Assembly: GCF_019083995.1 (NCBI RefSeq)
Contig: NZ_JAHRCU010000018.1
Location: 1 to 64,000 of the forward strand
DNA length: 64,000 bases
Direction of reading: 5' to 3'
Source of the DNA: Roseococcus sp. SDR
GTDB taxonomy: Bacteria; Pseudomonadota; Alphaproteobacteria; Acetobacterales; Acetobacteraceae
This document shows, in pieces, positions 45,027-53,966 of this stretch. The notes beneath the pieces were generated by a model. That model searched no databases and was not told the origin of the DNA. It saw only the letters and a list, made by a program, of their open reading frames with translations. The translations under genes and the position numbers were made by a program. Within the stretch, counting starts at the first letter, position 1; each line of letters starts with the position of its first letter.

Positions 45027-45967
45027 TCAGTGACGCCTATGAACGCTTCACCGGCTGGCTCTTCGAGGCGCTGCTCCAGCCGCTGATGTATGAGCTGGGC
45101 CTGATGGACTGGGCCGACGAGGCCTTCCACTGGATGGACTTTTTCGTGTTTGGCGTGATCCAGGTGACGGTCGTGGCCCTGGTCTGCCTTCCCTTGGAAA
45201 AATGGCGCCCGGTCGAGCACTGGGAGAGCCAGCGCCGCGTCTGGACGGATGTGACCTACACGCTGCTCACGCGCCTCGGCATCCTGCCCATGCTGGGCTT
45301 CATCCTCTTCTTCGCCGCCTCGGCCCGCATCGAGGGCTGGATCGCCGATAGCGGCTTCGTGCCGCCGACGCTCGAGACCTTCCTGCCCTGGCTGCGCGAA
45401 TGGCCGCTCATCGCACTCGCCTGCTACATCGTCATCCTGGATTTCGCCGAGTATTGGCGCCATCGCTTCCAGCATCGCTTCGGCTGGTGGTGGGCGCTGC
45501 ATTCCATCCATCACGCCCAGACGCAGATGACCTTCTGGACGGATGACCGCAACCACGTGCTGGATGACGTGATCGCCGCCGCCTGGTTCGGCGTCATCGC
45601 GGTGCTGATCGGCGTGCCGCCCGGGCAGTTCCCCATCATCCTGCTGGTGCTGCGCCTCGCCGAAAGCCTGTCCCACGCCAATGTGCGCCTGGATTTCGGC
45701 CGCGTGGGCGAGCGGCTGATCGTCAGCCCGCGCTTCCACCGGCTGCATCACGGGGTGCTGAGCGTGGGCCAGGACGGCAAGAACTACGGCGTGCTGCTGC
45801 CGGTCTGGGACTGGATCTTCGGCACCGCCGATTTCAACCGCGCCGCCTATCCCCGCACGGGCGACCCCGGCGCGCCCAGCGCCTATGTCTCCGGCGGCTG
45901 GCTCGCGCAGCAGGCGGCCGGGCTGCGCGAGGTCTGGCGTGCGCTCCGGGCGAAAGGGCAGGGGTGA
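45023..45967 (+). CDS. sterol desaturase/fatty acid hydroxylase family protein
   Basis: 314 aa membrane-bound diiron enzyme. Four or five membrane helices and the three histidine clusters of the family: HRFQH (147-151), HSIHH (160-164) and HRLHH (239-243). These enzymes insert oxygen or desaturate lipids, including carotenoids, fatty acids, alkylglycerols and sterols. In a hopanoid-making bacterium a hopanoid or lipid A fatty acyl substrate is possible; this is inference. ATGA overlap ties it to the deacetylase-like gene. Confidence 0.87.
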   Translation: MISDAYERFTGWLFEALLQPLMYELGLMDWADEAFHWMDFFVFGVIQVTVVALVCLPLEKWRPVEHWESQRRVWTDVTYTLLTRLGILPMLGFILFFAASARIEGWIADSGFVPPTLETFLPWLREWPLIALACYIVILDFAEYWRHRFQHRFGWWWALHSIHHAQTQMTFWTDDRNHVLDDVIAAAWFGVIAVLIGVPPGQFPIILLVLRLAESLSHANVRLDFGRVGERLIVSPRFHRLHHGVLSVGQDGKNYGVLLPVWDWIFGTADFNRAAYPRTGDPGAPSAYVSGGWLAQQAAGLREVWRALRAKGQG

Positions 45968-46043
45968 GGCGCGGGGCTTTCTTCCCCAAAACATCACATC
46001 GCCATATGTTGCCCCCGAGACAGAACCCCCACACAGAGCCCAG

Positions 46044-46526
46044 ATGAACACCCCCGAGAGCCAAATCCCCTATGAGAGCTGGGCCGCCCGCGCATTGCGC
46101 GGCGTGGCGGTGGACGCGCTGGAATTCGCGGCCCGCGAGGGCCTGCCCGGCGAGCACCATTTCTACATCTCCTTCCGCACCGACCACCCCGGCACGAAGA
46201 TCCCCGACCACCTCAAGTCGCGCTACCCGCATGAGATGACCATCGTGCTGCAGCACCGCTTCTGGGACCTGATGGTGGACCGCGCGGCGGAGCGCTTCTC
46301 GGTCGGGCTGTCCTTCTCCGGCGTGCCCTCCGTGCTCTCGGTGCCCTTTGGCGCGCTCACCGCCTTCCAGGACCCGCACGCGAATTTCGGCCTGCGCTTC
46401 GAGCCGGACGAGACCGACGCGGCAGGCCTGCCCGAGGTCGAGCCGGAGCCCGCACCGCCCCCGCCCGCGGCTTCCGAGACGCCGCAGGTGGTGAGCCTCG
46501 ACGCCTTCCGCCGCAAGCGGGAATAG
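46044..46526 (+). CDS. sspB: ClpXP adaptor SspB (alpha type)
   Basis: 160 aa. The N-terminal part (to about 120) is the SspB fold (HFYISFRTDHPGTKIPDHL near 36-55, PHEMTIVLQHRFWDL near 60-75). An acidic proline-rich linker and a short C-terminal tail (VVSLDAFRRK) follow; this tail is the ClpX-docking module. It delivers ssrA-tagged proteins to ClpXP in the cytosol. The ATG at 46044 fits the family start. Ends next to the convergent Bug gene. Confidence 0.88.
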   Translation: MNTPESQIPYESWAARALRGVAVDALEFAAREGLPGEHHFYISFRTDHPGTKIPDHLKSRYPHEMTIVLQHRFWDLMVDRAAERFSVGLSFSGVPSVLSVPFGALTAFQDPHANFGLRFEPDETDAAGLPEVEPEPAPPPPAASETPQVVSLDAFRRKRE

Positions 46527-47516
46527 CTATTCGATCCGCGCGCCGCTGGCGCGGATGACCGCTCCCCAGCGCTCATGCTCGGCGCGGATCAGCGCCAGCA
46601 TCTCGGCCGCGGGCAGCGGAGGCAGGGGCTCGAAGCCAAGTTCGCCGAGCCGCCGCTGCACCGCCGCATCCGCCAGCATCGCCCCCAGCACCGCCTCCAT
46701 GCGCGCCAAAATGGGTGCGGGCGTGCCGGCGACGGTCGCGACGCCGATCCAGGTCGTCATCTCGTAATTCGGGAAGCCCAGTTCCCGCATCGTCGGCACC
46801 TCCGGCAGGAAGGGCGAGCGCGCGGCGGAGGTGACGGCCAGCGGGCGCAGCGCGCCGGAGCGGATGCCCGTCAGCAGCGTCGAGATGTTGTAATAGGCGA
46901 AATCCACCTCGCCCGTCTGCGCGGCGAGGATGCCCTGCGGCGCGCCGCGATAGGGCACATGGGTGAACTCCACCCCCGCCTGCTGCGCCAGCAGCGCCGA
47001 GGAGAGGTGATGCGTGCTGCCCACGCCGCCCGAGGAGTAGGTGAGCCGCCCCGGCTGCGCCCGCGCCGCCGCCAGGATGTCATTCAACGAACGGAAGGGC
47101 GAGGCGGCGCGCACCACCAGCGCGTTGGAGACGCCGGCGATGCGCCCGATATAGGCGAAGTCGCGGAAGGGGTCGTAGGGCAGCGAGGCATAGAGATGCG
47201 GGTTGAAGGCGACCGAGGTCTGCCCCGTGATGACGGCCGTATAGCCATCGGGTGCCGCGCGCGCGACCTGCCCGAGGGCCACGGTGCCATTGGCCGCCGG
47301 CCGGTTCTCCACCGGCACGGGCACGCCCAGGCGCTGCGACCATTGCTCGGCCAGCAGCCGCGCCATGATGTCCACCGAGGAACCGGCGGCCAGCGGTGCG
47401 ACCAGCGTGATGGGCCGCGTCGGCCAGGCTTGCGCCTGCGCGGCGAAGGGCAGCAGCGCCGCCGCCGTGACGGCCGCGCGGCGCGTCAGCGCAAGAGGTA
47501 GATCGGACTGGTCCAC
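46527..47516 (-). CDS. Bug-family tripartite tricarboxylate transporter receptor (second)
   Basis: 329 aa from a GTG start (GGGAG six bases before). Signal peptide with cleavage near AQAQA. Marks: VAPLAAGSSVDIMARLLAE near 40, VENRPAANGTVALG near 65, SSGGVGSTHHLSSALLA near 140. Binds an unknown small molecule, probably a carboxylate, in the periplasm. Its start overlaps the DUF3604 gene end by 31 nt, so the pair is co-transcribed. No TctA/TctB genes here. Confidence 0.85.
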   Translation of the reverse strand: MDQSDLPLALTRRAAVTAAALLPFAAQAQAWPTRPITLVAPLAAGSSVDIMARLLAEQWSQRLGVPVPVENRPAANGTVALGQVARAAPDGYTAVITGQTSVAFNPHLYASLPYDPFRDFAYIGRIAGVSNALVVRAASPFRSLNDILAAARAQPGRLTYSSGGVGSTHHLSSALLAQQAGVEFTHVPYRGAPQGILAAQTGEVDFAYYNISTLLTGIRSGALRPLAVTSAARSPFLPEVPTMRELGFPNYEMTTWIGVATVAGTPAPILARMEAVLGAMLADAAVQRRLGELGFEPLPPLPAAEMLALIRAEHERWGAVIRASGARIE

Positions 47517-49756
47517 AGCACACTCCCATCCTCGAAATTGGCGCGCAGATAGATCGCATTGTCGGCATCGCTGCGCAGCGCCACGCGGCGCTCGATGCGC
47601 ATGGCGCGGGGCGCATCCTCCGGCATCAGCCAGGCGCGCATGCGCCGGCCCAGCCCGCCCGCCTCCCACACCGCCTCGCCCTGCAGCAGGTCGCGCAGCG
47701 GGATCTCGGCGGTGACGAGGTTGGTGCGGATCGAAAGCGTGCCGTCCAGGCTTTCGAGCGGCGCCTCCATCGCCTGGAAGCCGCCGGTCGTGACCCCCTG
47801 GAAGCGCAGCGTCGTCGCATCCGCCTCGAAGCGGTGGTCCAGGTTGAACTTGTTGATCGGCTTCACCGTGCCCCAGCTTGTGCCGCTGACGCCGATCTCG
47901 CCGGTCCAGATCGTCTCCCGCCCGCGGCCGCGATATTCGCTGCCCTCCCAGGCCACGCGCAGGCGCAGGCCGGGCGCCGCATCGGGGCGGATCACCTCCA
48001 GCAGCTCGGTGCGGTTGAAGAGCTGCACGCGCTCGATGGGCGAGCCCGCCAGGATGTCCGCGGTGAAGAGCGCCGTCTCATCCGCCACGCCGGCCAGAAT
48101 GTCGCCCATCATGGCAGTCGCGGTTTGCGCGTCCGGCGCGCCGCCCAGCGCCGGGTCGTCCACATGCAGCGCGGCGGGTGTCGCGAGGCTCGCGCGCGCA
48201 TCCGCATGCACCCGCGCCGCATTGGTGGTGGCGTAGTGGTGGCGCCGCCGCAGCGCCTCGAAGATGCCGGCGCGCGACAACTCCGGCGCCAGGAGGCAGG
48301 TGAGCCCGCCATAGCTGCCGAATTGCGAGCCACCCGGGTGGGAGGCGCCTTGCCGGCCCTTGTGCCCGTCCGAATTGGCGACGATGCCCACACGCGCGCC
48401 CACGTCGAAGGCGTCGTGCAGCAGCCAGTCGAAGGTGCCCCAGTCGGAATGCACCTCGACGGCGCGCTCCAGCATCCGGTCATGCGCGAAATGCAGGTTC
48501 GCATAGCGCCCGCCCACATGCGGGATGCAGAGCACCGGCCGCGCTTCGGCCTTCAGCGCCGCATGCAGCTCCCGCGCATCCAGCGCATCGGTCGCATGGT
48601 CCGTGAGGTTCTCCACCAGCGCGTGGCAGGAGCGGCGGATGGTGCGCCCCTCCTCCGGGAAGATCACGTTGCGGTCGCCGCCCAGCGCCGTGTTGCCCGA
48701 CCATTCATAGCCGGGGAGGAAGACGAAGCGCCCGGGCTGATCGAACCCCGCGAAGGCGCGGTTGAAATCGGCCCAGCCCTCTTGCGTGATCTGGAAGTCA
48801 TTGCCTTGGTGGCAGATGGCATCCACGCCCGCGAGATCGCGCGCATAGCTCGCCAGCGCGTCGATGCTGCCCGTGCCGACCGTCTCGCCCGACTGGCCGT
48901 GCAGGTCGGCCCAGTACGGGGTCAGCTCCCCCGACGCGACGCGCATGGGGTTGGAGGCCGTGTCGTTCCACCGGATCACCAGCGCCTCGGCCGCCTCGGC
49001 GCTCAGCCCCTCGATGCGATGGGCCCGCGCCCCCTCCGGCCAGTCGAAGCTCTCGGGCAGGCCCGCCACGGGCTGGCTGGCGCTCAGCCGGTGCCGGCCG
49101 GCGGGCAGGGGGGAAGGGTTGCCCCAGCGGTCATCGGAGCGCAGCAGCAGCGCGAAGCGCTCGCCCGGGCGCCGCCGCGTGGGCAGGATGGCGAGCGGCC
49201 GCACCGCGGGCCCGGGCACCACCGGCACCCAGGGCTGCACCGGCAGCAGCGCCCAGTTGCAGGTGGCGAAGACATCGGCCAGCACCAGGAAATGGAAGCG
49301 CGCCTCGCAATAGGTCTGCATGCGCAGCCCGGGCGAGCCGCCGCGCGTATCGCCCAGCCGGATGGTGATGGTGTCCCCCGGGCTCAGGAAGCCGCGCGCC
49401 ACCGTCACCGTCAGCGTGCGGGACCAGGGCCGCATGGCGAGCTTCGGGTTGAATTCCAGCGTCAGCTTCGCCCCATTCGACGCCTCGGCCGTCACGTAGT
49501 TCGGCGCCTTGGGGTCGGTGAATTGCGGCTTGCCCACATCGCTCACCTGGCGCGTGCAGATGCGCAAAGATCCCGTGTCATCCATGCCGAAGCGCCCGGC
49601 GGTGAAGACCAGGGTGAAGCTGGCATAGGCGCCCGCCTCCACCGGCCCCTCGGGGGAGATCGTCACCTGGCCGATTTCGGCGGCGCGGTAATCGGTGAAA
49701 TGGGCGGTATGGCCCGGATGGGCATTGGGCAGGTCGAGATGCAGCGGGCGTGTCAT
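47486..49756 (-). CDS. DUF3604 (PHP-like) protein
   Basis: 756 aa, matching the DUF3604 family by YWADLHGQSGETVGTGS (near 303-318), FLPGYEWSG near 355, HVGGRYANLHF near 415 and IVANSDGHKGRQG near 460. These form a PHP-like metal-binding site with His and Asp ligands. The N-terminal 290 residues are beta-rich. No export signal is evident. The enzymatic activity of the family is not established as far as I know. Partnered with a Bug receptor by overlapping genes, suggesting uptake and hydrolysis of one compound; inference. Confidence 0.75.
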   Translation of the reverse strand: MTRPLHLDLPNAHPGHTAHFTDYRAAEIGQVTISPEGPVEAGAYASFTLVFTAGRFGMDDTGSLRICTRQVSDVGKPQFTDPKAPNYVTAEASNGAKLTLEFNPKLAMRPWSRTLTVTVARGFLSPGDTITIRLGDTRGGSPGLRMQTYCEARFHFLVLADVFATCNWALLPVQPWVPVVPGPAVRPLAILPTRRRPGERFALLLRSDDRWGNPSPLPAGRHRLSASQPVAGLPESFDWPEGARAHRIEGLSAEAAEALVIRWNDTASNPMRVASGELTPYWADLHGQSGETVGTGSIDALASYARDLAGVDAICHQGNDFQITQEGWADFNRAFAGFDQPGRFVFLPGYEWSGNTALGGDRNVIFPEEGRTIRRSCHALVENLTDHATDALDARELHAALKAEARPVLCIPHVGGRYANLHFAHDRMLERAVEVHSDWGTFDWLLHDAFDVGARVGIVANSDGHKGRQGASHPGGSQFGSYGGLTCLLAPELSRAGIFEALRRRHHYATTNAARVHADARASLATPAALHVDDPALGGAPDAQTATAMMGDILAGVADETALFTADILAGSPIERVQLFNRTELLEVIRPDAAPGLRLRVAWEGSEYRGRGRETIWTGEIGVSGTSWGTVKPINKFNLDHRFEADATTLRFQGVTTGGFQAMEAPLESLDGTLSIRTNLVTAEIPLRDLLQGEAVWEAGGLGRRMRAWLMPEDAPRAMRIERRVALRSDADNAIYLRANFEDGSVLWTSPIYLLR

Positions 49757-49868
49757 GCCAGGAGCGTGGCCCCAGGCGGCGTGTCCGTCCAGCCGGCCCG
49801 TCTGCCTGGGATGACGCGCCCGCCGATGCGGGTTACTTTCCTGGGAACCACAAATTGCCGAGGCCGCC

Positions 49869-51530
49869 ATGCCGCTTGATGCTGATCACGCCACCCCCGC
49901 CCGCCCGCCGGGCTTCGCCTTCAGCACCATGTTCCCGCTGGCCGAGGACACGACCACCTACCGCAAGCTGGACATCCCGGGCGCCTCCACCATCGAGGTC
50001 GAGGGCAAGACCGTCCTCAAGGTGAAGCCCGAGGCGCTGGTCGAGCTGGCGCGGATCGCCTGCCATGACGTCTCGCACCTGCTGCGCCCCGCCCATCTCC
50101 AGCAGCTCGCCAATATCCTGAAGGACCCCGAAGCCAGCGCGAATGACCGCTTCGTGGCGCTGGACCTGCTGAAGAACGCCAATATCGCCGCCGGCGGCGT
50201 GCTGCCCATGTGCCAGGACACCGGCACCGCCATCGTCTTCGGCAAGAAGGGCCAGCGCGTCTGGGTCGAGGGCGATGAGGAGGAGGCGCTCTCCTACGGC
50301 GTCGCCCGCACCTACACCGAGACCAATCTGCGCTATTCGATGATGGCGCCCATCTCGATGTATGAGGAGGTGAACAGCGGCAACAACATGCCGGTGGAAT
50401 TCTCCATCATGGCGGCACCCGGCGAGCATCACGCCGATGAGTTCCACCTGATGTTCATCCTCAAGGGCGGCGGCTCGGCCAACAAGACCTTCCTCTACCA
50501 GCAGACGCGCGCCGTGCTGAACAAGCAGAAGCTGCTCGCCTTCATCGAGGAGAAGGTGAAGACGCTCGGCACCTCCGCCTGCCCGCCCTACCACCTCTCG
50601 GTCGTCATCGGCGGCACGAGTGCCGAGCTGAACCTGAAGACGGTGAAGCTCGGCAGCACCAAGTGGCTGGATGGGCTGCCAGGCAAGGGCGACAAGTCCG
50701 GCCACGCCATCCGCGACCATGAGCTGGAGGCCGAGATCCACAAGCTCACGCAGTCGCTCGGCATCGGCGCGCAGTTCGGCGGCAAGTATTTCTGCCATGA
50801 TGTGCGCGTGATCCGCATGGCGCGGCATGGCGCCTCGCTGCCCATCGGCATCGGCGTCTCCTGCTCCGCGGACCGCCAGATCAAGGCGAAGATCACGCCC
50901 GAGGGCATCTTCCTCGAGCAGCTCGAGACCGACCCCGCGCATTACCTGCCCGAACACACCGACGATATCCTGGGCGGCGAGGTGGTGAAGATCGACCTCA
51001 ACCAGCCGATGGACCAGATCCGCGCGACGCTGACCAAGTACCCGGTGAAGACCCGCGTCTCGCTCACCGGCACCATCGTGGTGGGGCGTGACATCGCGCA
51101 TGCCAAGCTGCAGGAGCGGCTGGATGCGGGGCAGGGGCTGCCGCAATATATCAAGGACCATCCGATCTATTACGCCGGCCCCGCCAAGACGCCGGATGGC
51201 ATGGCCACCGGCAGCTTCGGCCCGACCACGGCGGGCCGGATGGACAGCTATGTCGAGGCCTTCCAGAAGGCGGGCGGTTCGCTGGTGATGCTGGCCAAGG
51301 GCAACCGCTCCAAGGCCGTCCTGAACGCCTGCAAGACCTATGGCGGCTTCTATCTCGGCTCCGTCGGCGGCCCCGCCGCGCGCCTCGCGCAGGACTGCAT
51401 CAAGAAGGTCGAGGTGCTGGAATATCCGGAGCTCGGCATGGAGGCGATCTGGAAGATCGAGGTGGAAGACTTCCCGGCCTTCATCGTGGTCGATGATAAG
51501 GGCAATGATTTCTACGAGGGCCTCGAATAG
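49869..51530 (+). CDS. fumA: fumarate hydratase class I, single chain (FumA/FumB type)
   Basis: 553 aa, the length of [4Fe-4S] fumarases that carry alpha and beta parts in one chain. MCQDTGTAI near 115 and [14 protein letters not shown] near 238 hold cluster cysteines; [12 protein letters not shown] near 455 and [14 protein letters not shown] near 493 belong to the beta part. Converts fumarate and malate in the TCA cycle. Oxygen- and iron-sensitive, which pairs with the iron-free FumC further on. The DUF1272 GTG start overlaps its stop by one base. Confidence 0.92.
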   Translation: MPLDADHATPARPPGFAFSTMFPLAEDTTTYRKLDIPGASTIEVEGKTVLKVKPEALVELARIACHDVSHLLRPAHLQQLANILKDPEASANDRFVALDLLKNANIAAGGVLPMCQDTGTAIVFGKKGQRVWVEGDEEEALSYGVARTYTETNLRYSMMAPISMYEEVNSGNNMPVEFSIMAAPGEHHADEFHLMFILKGGGSANKTFLYQQTRAVLNKQKLLAFIEEKVKTLGTSACPPYHLSVVIGGTSAELNLKTVKLGSTKWLDGLPGKGDKSGHAIRDHELEAEIHKLTQSLGIGAQFGGKYFCHDVRVIRMARHGASLPIGIGVSCSADRQIKAKITPEGIFLEQLETDPAHYLPEHTDDILGGEVVKIDLNQPMDQIRATLTKYPVKTRVSLTGTIVVGRDIAHAKLQERLDAGQGLPQYIKDHPIYYAGPAKTPDGMATGSFGPTTAGRMDSYVEAFQKAGGSLVMLAKGNRSKAVLNACKTYGGFYLGSVGGPAARLAQDCIKKVEVLEYPELGMEAIWKIEVEDFPAFIVVDDKGNDFYEGLE

Positions 51531-51769
51531 TGCTGATCCTCCGGCCCAATTGCGAGTGCTGCGACCGCGATCTGCCGCCGGAGAGCCCGCACGCGCTCAT
51601 CTGCTCCTATGAGTGCACCTGGTGCGACGAATGCGCGCGCGACAAGCTCGGCATGACGTGCCCGAACTGCCAGGGCAACCTTGTGCCGCGCCCCATCCGC
51701 CCCGCCGCCATGCTGGCCAAGCACCCCGCCAGCACCGAGCGCAAGCATCGCCCGGAACGCTGCGCTTGA
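51530..51769 (+). CDS. DUF1272 cysteine-rich small protein
   Basis: 79 aa with ten or so conserved cysteines in CxxCxxxxxx-type pairs (CECCDRDLP, CSYECTWCDECA, TCPNCQGNL), consistent with a zinc-binding treble of knuckles. This is the DUF1272 family, of unknown function. Start is the GTG overlapping the fumarase stop; the protein begins LILRPNCECC. Co-transcribed with fumA, Rid and VOC genes. Confidence 0.8.
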   Translation: MLILRPNCECCDRDLPPESPHALICSYECTWCDECARDKLGMTCPNCQGNLVPRPIRPAAMLAKHPASTERKHRPERCA

Positions 51770-51800
51770 ACCCAACCCTCACCGCACAGGACGCCGCGCC

Positions 51801-52190
51801 ATGACCCGCATCCGCCTCTCCTCCGGCTCCCGCTTCGAGGAGGAAATCGGCTATTCCCGCGCCGTCGTGGATGGCGATGACATCTGGGTCTCCGGCACCA
51901 CCGGCTATGACTACAAGACCATGACCATCGTGGATGACGTGGCCGCGCAATGCGACCAGACCTTCCGCAACATCGCCGAAGCCCTGGCCAAGGCCGATGC
52001 CACGCTGGATGACGTGGTGCGCGTGATGTTCATCGTGCCCCGCCGCGAGGATTGGGAGCCCTGCTGGCCCGTCATCAAGAAATATCTCGGCAAGGCGCGG
52101 CCGACCTCGACCCTTATCCATGCCGGCCTGCAGACGGACGCCATGCGCATCGAGATCGAAGTCACCGCCCGCCGCCAGAAGAAGGCCTGA
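51801..52190 (+). CDS. Rid family protein (third in window)
   Basis: 129 aa, single Rid domain with GDDIWVSGTTGYDYKT near 27-42 and STLIHAGLQTDAMRIEIEV near 105-122. The RidA arginine segment is replaced here (RPTSTL), so it likely belongs to a Rid subgroup other than RidA. Not closely similar to the two Rid proteins at 1345-2474. Sits between DUF1272 and VOC genes. Confidence 0.85.
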   Translation: MTRIRLSSGSRFEEEIGYSRAVVDGDDIWVSGTTGYDYKTMTIVDDVAAQCDQTFRNIAEALAKADATLDDVVRVMFIVPRREDWEPCWPVIKKYLGKARPTSTLIHAGLQTDAMRIEIEVTARRQKKA

Positions 52191-52194
52191 GCCC

Positions 52195-52593
52195 ATGCGC
52201 TTTTCCGTGGACCGCCTGGATCACCTCGTCATCACCGTGAAGGATGTGGAAATCAGCGCCGCCTGGTACCAGCGCGTCCTCGGCATGGAACGCGCGGAAT
52301 TCGGCCCGCATCGCCGCACCTCGCTGCGCTTCGGCGGGCAGAAGATCAATCTGCGCCCGGTCGAGGCCAGCCAGGCGGAATGGTGGTCCGGCCCCGCCAC
52401 GGCGCCGGGCGGGCAGGATCTCTGCTTCATCGTCACCGTCAGCGCGCCGCAGGTGGTGGAGCATCTGCATCGCTGCGGTGTGGCGATCGAAGCCGGGCCC
52501 GTGCCGAAGGATGGCGCGCTCGGCCCCATCACCTCGGTCTATTGCCGCGACCCCGACCAGAACCTGATCGAGATCAGCACCTATAGCGATTGA
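52195..52593 (+). CDS. VOC family (glyoxalase-like) protein
   Basis: 132 aa with two beta-alpha-beta-beta-beta repeats: LDHLVITVKDVEISAAWYQRVLGM near 8-31, and DPDQNLIEIS near the C terminus with Glu128 as a metal ligand. His10 and Glu128 fit a VOC metal site. Family includes lactoylglutathione lyase, dioxygenases and resistance proteins; substrate not known. Convergent overlap of 13 bp with the XRE gene. Confidence 0.83.
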   Translation: MRFSVDRLDHLVITVKDVEISAAWYQRVLGMERAEFGPHRRTSLRFGGQKINLRPVEASQAEWWSGPATAPGGQDLCFIVTVSAPQVVEHLHRCGVAIEAGPVPKDGALGPITSVYCRDPDQNLIEISTYSD

Positions 52594-52799
52594 TCGCCGG
52601 GCCGGAATTCCAGCAGATCGCCCGGCTGGCATTCCAGCGCCTCGCAGAGCTTCTCCAGCGTCTCGAAGCGCACGCCGCGCACCTTGCCCGACTTCAGCAG
52701 GGAGAGGTTCTGCTCGGTGATGCCGATGCGCTGCGCGAGGTCCCGTCCGCGGATCTTGCGCCGCGCCATCATGACATCGAGGTTGACGATGATCGGCAT
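52581..52799 (-). CDS. XRE-family transcriptional regulator
   Basis: 72 aa, almost only a helix-turn-helix domain (RDLAQRIGITEQNLSLLKSGKV near 19-40, then ALECQPGDLLEF). Small regulators of this type are regularly found next to DUF2975 proteins, as here (two-base gap). Likely binds the operator at 53350-53370 to control its own operon. Confidence 0.87.
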   Translation of the reverse strand: MPIIVNLDVMMARRKIRGRDLAQRIGITEQNLSLLKSGKVRGVRFETLEKLCEALECQPGDLLEFRPGDQSL

Positions 52800-52801
52800 G
52801 G

Positions 52802-53323
52802 TCAGACGAAGCCCAGGTTCTCCTCCAGCGCCGCTGCGGCATTGCGGAGCACCGGGCCCAGCGCCATCAGCACCGCGCCCAGCCCCACCAGCACCACCGT
52901 CTGCGCGGAGACGCCCAGCTCCAGCGTGAGGCGCCCGGGCTCCGCCGTCAGCGCCGCCATCAGCGCCATGCGGCAGAGCGGCTCCAGCACGCCCACCAGC
53001 AGCACGGCGAGGCCCAGGCGATGCAGCGCGAGCGCCACCTGCGGCAGCAGCGCGCCCTGGCCGATGGCGCGCAGCGCCGGCAGAAGGCCGAAGAGCCCCC
53101 AGCCCAGGATCGCCGCCGGCAGCAGCGCGGTGGCGAGCCCCGCGAGGCGGACCGGCATGGCGACCGGCAGGGCCGGGTTCAGCAGCACGCCATGGCCCAG
53201 CAGGGCGAGGCGGATCAGCCGGTCATCCAGCCAGAGCGCCGGCGGCGCCAGCACGGCCAGCAGCAGGGTCACCAGCACGGCGATTTGCGCGCGGCGGGCG
53301 GCGGGGGTGATCGGCTCGGACAT
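52802..53323 (-). CDS. DUF2975 membrane protein
   Basis: 173 aa with four predicted membrane helices and no signal peptide. The DUF2975 family accompanies small XRE regulators and may act as the membrane sensor that controls them; that function is suggested from gene pairing, not shown. Precedes the XRE gene by two bases, so both come from the promoter at about 53324-53390. Confidence 0.72.
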   Translation of the reverse strand: MSEPITPAARRAQIAVLVTLLLAVLAPPALWLDDRLIRLALLGHGVLLNPALPVAMPVRLAGLATALLPAAILGWGLFGLLPALRAIGQGALLPQVALALHRLGLAVLLVGVLEPLCRMALMAALTAEPGRLTLELGVSAQTVVLVGLGAVLMALGPVLRNAAAALEENLGFV

Positions 53324-53349
53324 CGGGGTGCTCCATTGACGCGATGAAG

Positions 53350-53370
53350 TTTTACTGTTTCACAATAAAA
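53350..53370. promoter_or_regulatory. operator-like palindrome between DUF2975/XRE and the lipoprotein gene
   Basis: Half-sites TTTTACTGT (53350-53358) and ACAATAAAA (53362-53370, reverse TTTTATTGT) differ at one base and are separated by three. AT-rich in otherwise GC-rich DNA, between two divergent genes. A natural target for the neighbouring XRE protein. Confidence 0.5.
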
Positions 53371-53390
53371 AATCAACCCCCGGAGACGAT

Positions 53391-53966
53391 ATGCCCCGCC
53401 TTGCCCCCCTCGCGCTCGCCCTGCTGCTCCCGGCCTGCAGCGCGACGCCCATCGCCTCGCTCCCCGCGCTCTCCCGCCTCGATCCCGCGACGCTGGAGGC
53501 CGGGAGCCTGCGCGCCGCCGTGCTCATGCCCGCCACGCTGCGGCCCTTGCCTGGCACCGCGCGCCTCGTGCTCAAGGCCGGCGGGCAGGAGGTGACGCTC
53601 CCGCTCGTGACCGACCCCGCCGCGGTGGCCGAGGCCGCGCGCGACGTGCCGCCCCCGCCGGGCCAGCACCTCATGGCCTTCCGCATCGCGCCCGAGGCGC
53701 TCTCCGCGCTCGAGGGCTTCCGCGCCGCGGCCATCCGCGACGGCGCGCGGCGCATGATGCTGGGCGTCGCCTCCGAGGCCTGCCGGATGGCCGATCCCGG
53801 CCCCGGCGCGCTTCCGGTCTCGACCCTGCTGCGCACGCGTGAGACCATCACCTTCGTGGTGCTCGCGCGTTTCGACCTGCGGCGCCTTCTGGGACCCGCC
53901 GCCCTGGCGGGCTTGCCCCCCTGCGCGCCCGAGGCGCCGCCACAGCAAGAGGAAGCCCATTCGTGA
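53391..53966 (+). CDS. lipoprotein of unknown function
   Basis: 191 aa with a lipobox (LLLPAC, Cys16). The mature part has no motif I recognise; it is rich in Ala and Leu with short beta-prone stretches (ARLVLKAGGQEVTLPL near 60-75). Two later cysteines could pair (EACRM, PPCAP). Overlaps fumC by four bases (GTGA). A periplasmic or outer-membrane role is likely. Confidence 0.68.
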   Translation: MPRLAPLALALLLPACSATPIASLPALSRLDPATLEAGSLRAAVLMPATLRPLPGTARLVLKAGGQEVTLPLVTDPAAVAEAARDVPPPPGQHLMAFRIAPEALSALEGFRAAAIRDGARRMMLGVASEACRMADPGPGALPVSTLLRTRETITFVVLARFDLRRLLGPAALAGLPPCAPEAPPQQEEAHS

